Shown one piece after another: positions 61,518 through 64,000 of a stretch of 64,000 nucleotides of DNA (position 1 is its first letter; every line of letters starts with the position of its first letter). The notes below the pieces were generated by a model. That model ran no database searches. It had not been told where the DNA came from and was given only the letters and a program-made list of their open reading frames with translations. The stretch is from Chitinophagales bacterium. Lineage in GTDB: Bacteria > Bacteroidota > Bacteroidia > Chitinophagales > UBA10324. The stretch is taken from positions 1 through 64,000 of the forward strand of contig JANWXQ010000094.1 in NCBI GenBank assembly GCA_025057275.1, written 5' to 3'. The position numbers were made by a program, and so were the translations under genes.

Positions 61518-62928
61518 CAAAAACACCCAGGGTTAAGATCACGGCAATGATGGTGGCATACCACAGGTATTTTCCCCAAACCGCCCGAGGTTCAGGGAAT
61601 ATGGCATCTTTTTGTTTGGCATAGTTCTCCTGCCATTCTTCCAGTGCAAACAAAGCCACAATGCCAAAAATGCCATACCACAATGTGGACGCATCGCCCT
61701 CGTAAAATTTCAGACTGGAGAAGCTGAACATCTGACTGTAGTAATACAGTGCATCGCTTACCGACCCGGACCGGAAAAACACATAGGAAAAAATACCGCA
61801 GTGAAAGGCCAGGATGGTGTTGACGATCCGGCCAAACAGCGGATGGATGGCGTACACCTGTTTATCAAACCATTCCAACTGGCGGCGCAGGATCAGGCGT
61901 GAAGCAAGGAACATAAAAAAGACAAGAAAACACAGCACGTACGTCCAGTTGGCCCCATGCCAGAGGCCGGCCAGAAACATGAGTACACCCAAATTGAAAA
62001 TGCCGCGCCACTTTCCCTTTCGGTAACCCCCCAGCGGGGTGAACACATAGTCGCGGAACCAGGTGGTCAGGGAAATATGCCAGCGCTGCCATACTTCCCC
62101 TACGGACTGGCCTAAGTACGGGCGGCGGAAATTGGTCATCAGCGTAAAGCCCATTACCCGCGCCGAGCCAATGGCAATCAGGCTGTAGCCACCGAAATCG
62201 CAATACAGCTGAATGGCAAAAAACCAGGCCGCCACCCAGAATGTAAGCGGTTCGCCATCGTGCGAACGCGGAAAGTTGAATACGTTAGACACGTAGGCGC
62301 CCAGTCTGTCGGCAATAACAACTTTCATGAACAGGCCCAGCAACATCATCTTCAGGCCGCTGACCATGCGATCATAATCCAGTTCGTGTTTTTCATAAAA
62401 CTGATGGATCAGGTTCTGCGGTCGTTCAATAGGGCCGGCCACGAGCTGAGGATAGAACATGACGTACAAGGCATAGATGCCGAAATCGCGCACCGGCTTG
62501 AAATTGCCCCGGTAAATCTCAATGGTGTAGCTCATGGCCTGAAAGGTGTGGAACGACAGGCCGATGGGTAGAATAATGTTAAGGTATTTCAAATCCGGTT
62601 GCAATCCCAGCCACTGACCGATAACATTGATGTTATCAATAAAGAAATTGTAATACTTAAACACAGCCAGCACCCCGACGTTGGCCACAATGCTCATGAG
62701 CAGATACAGCTTTCGCTTTTGGCCCTGGGCCTGATCAATCAGGATACCGGCGAAATAGTCAATGATGATGGTAAAAACGAGAATAAGGATGTAGATGGGA
62801 ATAAAAAACATGTAAAAGACGCAGCTGGCAATCAGCAAATGGAGCCAGCGCCACCGGTGGGGAAGCAAAAAATAGATGGTCGTAACCACCGGAAAGAATA
62901 CCAAAAACGCAAATGAATTAAAGACCAC
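61486..62928 (-). CDS. MBOAT family O-acyltransferase (AlgI/DltB-like)
   Basis: A 480-residue inner-membrane protein with about ten helices, starting at GTG (MVFNSFAFLVFFPVVTTIYFLLPHRWRW, the typical AlgI start). The catalytic histidine is H324 in FLAGLWHGANWTYVLCF, and the preceding RWHISLTTWFRDYVFTPLGGYRKG segment is the family's cytosolic funnel motif. It transfers acyl, probably acetyl, groups from a cytosolic donor to a periplasmic carrier or polysaccharide. It is the first gene of the polysaccharide operon; a TATATTTG -7 element lies 41 bases upstream. Acetylation of the sulfated polymer is inferred from gene context. Confidence 0.94.
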   Translation of the reverse strand: MVFNSFAFLVFFPVVTTIYFLLPHRWRWLHLLIASCVFYMFFIPIYILILVFTIIIDYFAGILIDQAQGQKRKLYLLMSIVANVGVLAVFKYYNFFIDNINVIGQWLGLQPDLKYLNIILPIGLSFHTFQAMSYTIEIYRGNFKPVRDFGIYALYVMFYPQLVAGPIERPQNLIHQFYEKHELDYDRMVSGLKMMLLGLFMKVVIADRLGAYVSNVFNFPRSHDGEPLTFWVAAWFFAIQLYCDFGGYSLIAIGSARVMGFTLMTNFRRPYLGQSVGEVWQRWHISLTTWFRDYVFTPLGGYRKGKWRGIFNLGVLMFLAGLWHGANWTYVLCFLVFFMFLASRLILRRQLEWFDKQVYAIHPLFGRIVNTILAFHCGIFSYVFFRSGSVSDALYYYSQMFSFSSLKFYEGDASTLWYGIFGIVALFALEEWQENYAKQKDAIFPEPRAVWGKYLWYATIIAVILTLGVFDASQFIYFQF

Positions 62929-62969
62929 GCCGGCAGGGGTTCAGGCTGATTTACCGTTGAAATGCGGCG

Positions 62970-62977
62970 CAAATATA
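62970..62977 (-). promoter_or_regulatory. -7 promoter element of the polysaccharide operon
   Basis: Minus-strand TATATTTG matches TAnnTTTG exactly, 41 bases before the GTG start of the MBOAT gene at 62928. It is the only exact match in this 145-base gap and would drive the operon; no clear -33 TTG is seen. Confidence 0.55.
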
Positions 62978-63073
62978 GGATGGCAGACATGCTGCACCAT
63001 TGGCACCGCAGGTTAACCGAAGTTTAAGTGTCCACAAACCGGCGTGAACAGCCAGGCCGGCTAAAGAAAAAAA

Positions 63074-63871
63074 TCAATTACCGGCTGGGTACTCCACAAT
63101 GAAAAACGGATTGAGCAGGTTTTCCTTGTTGTACTGCAACCGCTGGCCGCTTTGCCAGTCAGAAACCGTGCCTCCGGTAAGTTCCACAATCACCTGGCCG
63201 GCTGCCGTGTCCCATTCCATGGTAGGACCAAACCGCGGATACACATCAGCCTGTCCTTCTGCCACCAGGCAAAACTTGATGCTGCTTCCGCTGGAGACAA
63301 AATCCACCTGCTTTCCTTGCTGACGCAAAGCATCCACAAACTGTAATGTGTTTTCATCCAGATGCGACCGGCTGGCCACGACGCGCACATGGTTCAATTG
63401 CCGCCAGTTGCTGCCCCTCTGCAGCCGGCGTACCGAGCCATCGGCCTGAACGGCATAAGCACCCAGCTGATGCAGTCCGTACCACAGGCGGCCCTGAGCC
63501 GGTGCATACACCACTCCTACCACCGGCATGCCCTCTTGCAGCAAGGCAATATTGATGGTAAATTCTCCGTTTTTCTTAATGAACTCTTTTGTGCCGTCCA
63601 GCGGATCCACCAGCCAATACATGCTCCAGTGGCGCCGCTCTTCGTAGGGCACCTGCTTGGTTTCTTCAGACAGAATGGGGATTTTCGGAAACCGTTCGCG
63701 CAGCGCTTCTATAATGAGGGCGTTGGATCGCTTATCGGCTTCAGTCAACGGCGAGTGATCAGCCTTCAATTCTACCTGTTCCGCAACATCCCGTTCGTAA
63801 ACTTCCATGACGGCCTGTCCGGCCCTGCGGGCTGTGTCCAGAACAAATTCCAGGTCTTTTGGCGTGAGCAT
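63074..63871 (-). CDS. cysQ: 3'(2'),5'-bisphosphate nucleotidase CysQ
   Basis: Magnesium-dependent phosphatase of the inositol monophosphatase fold that hydrolyses PAP (3',5'-bisphosphoadenosine), the by-product of PAPS-dependent sulfotransferases, to AMP. The 265 residues show metal site 1 EETKQVPYEERRHWSMYWLVDPLDGTKEFIKK (E in EET, DPLDGT) and the second WDTAAGQVIVELTGG. DGTKEF is the CysQ signature, as opposed to DGTxNF in inositol phosphatases. The start at 63871 is chosen because an in-frame ATG at 63910 lies upstream of a TACTTTTG -7 element at 63888-63895. The gene is the natural partner of the seven sulfotransferases next to it. Confidence 0.94.
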   Translation of the reverse strand: MLTPKDLEFVLDTARRAGQAVMEVYERDVAEQVELKADHSPLTEADKRSNALIIEALRERFPKIPILSEETKQVPYEERRHWSMYWLVDPLDGTKEFIKKNGEFTINIALLQEGMPVVGVVYAPAQGRLWYGLHQLGAYAVQADGSVRRLQRGSNWRQLNHVRVVASRSHLDENTLQFVDALRQQGKQVDFVSSGSSIKFCLVAEGQADVYPRFGPTMEWDTAAGQVIVELTGGTVSDWQSGQRLQYNKENLLNPFFIVEYPAGN

Positions 63872-63887
63872 GGGGAAAATATGCGGG

Positions 63888-63895
63888 CAAAAGTA
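63888..63895 (-). promoter_or_regulatory. -7 promoter element upstream of cysQ
   Basis: Minus-strand TACTTTTG matches TAnnTTTG exactly, 16 bases before the ATG at 63871, and separates cysQ from the gene end further upstream. Confidence 0.5.
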
Positions 63896-63910
63896 GGCTA
63901 CTGCCGGCAA

Positions 63911-64000
63911 CTACAGTTCGTTGTTGCGCAAGGGATTTCGCGCCAGCAATTCCACATACTCCCTCTGACGCATCGTTTCGTGCAAAACAAGGCAGGATGC
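63911..64000 (-). CDS. C-terminal end of an unidentified gene (partial)
   Basis: The minus strand reads open from the window edge for 29 codons to a TAG at 63911, ending LLARNPLRNNEL. The protein is not recognisable from this fragment. Because the PAP phosphatase and sulfotransferases follow, a sulfate-assimilation gene is possible, but nothing in the fragment shows it. Confidence 0.4.
   Translation of the reverse strand, partial: ASCLVLHETMRQREYVELLARNPLRNNEL

Noticed and set aside
63010-63073. Hairpin with GC-rich stem downstream of cysQ as a terminator
   Set aside because: In the cysQ direction the T-run comes before the stem, not after it, so it does not fit a rho-independent terminator.

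Overview
The window is chromosomal DNA of a member of the Bacteroidota, probably of the Chitinophagia/Saprospiria/Cytophagia breadth; I cannot name a genus. Evidence: the -7 promoter element TAnnTTTG lies just upstream of many starts; there is a type IX secretion (T9SS) C25 sortase with a PorV-like partner and three exported proteins ending in T9SS-type sorting domains; and there are phylum-typical gene forms (double-length NusB, IspG with a large insertion, a DUF3276 PUR-domain protein, a DUF4249-like lipoprotein). About 50 genes are densely packed, with no intergenic gap over 300 bases. I see no insertion sequence, prophage or CRISPR array.

Layout. 1-5723 (minus): a stress/energy operon, universal stress protein - PEP synthase - D-lactate dehydrogenase - P-type cation ATPase (cut by the window edge). 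5934-17590: a surface lipoprotein, dnaK with a strong terminator, a PKD-like repeat protein, a secreted alpha/beta-hydrolase and a secreted M43-type metalloprotease (the three T9SS cargo candidates), msrA, and on the minus strand a TerC protein and a CNT nucleoside transporter. 17598-21530: an orphan response regulator, metK, carA and ispE. 21566-29896: a PorV-like protein, a 1668-residue PorU2-type sortase, an HscA-like Hsp70 and a small LapA-type membrane protein. 29901-47259: housekeeping (second universal stress protein, nucleoside phosphorylase, hldD, ychF, DUF3276 protein, ABC exporter, leucine dehydrogenase, nusB, rplS, a GT39-like glycosyltransferase, ispG, prfA, tRNA-Asn, an N-acetylglucosamine-kinase-like protein, a PfkB kinase, asd).

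The most distinctive region is 47317-63871, all on the minus strand. From 62928 to 48844 thirteen genes overlap or lie within about 53 bases of each other and read as one polysaccharide operon: MBOAT O-acyltransferase, SGNH partner, sulfotransferase, flippase, three more sulfotransferases, GT2 glycosyltransferase, Wzy-like polymerase, two more sulfotransferases, GT4 glycosyltransferase and a GDP-6-deoxyhexose reductase-like SDR. A seventh sulfotransferase lies just beyond (47317-48321), and cysQ, whose product removes the sulfotransferase by-product PAP, lies just upstream with its own promoter. Together these predict a secreted or cell-bound polysaccharide that is both sulfated at several positions and O-acetylated, made by a Wzx/Wzy-type route. 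This is the best candidate for an undescribed system in the window.

Starts were chosen from signal peptides, conserved N-termini and the position of TAnnTTTG elements. Several elements lie only 2-9 bases from the start codon, suggesting leaderless mRNAs.
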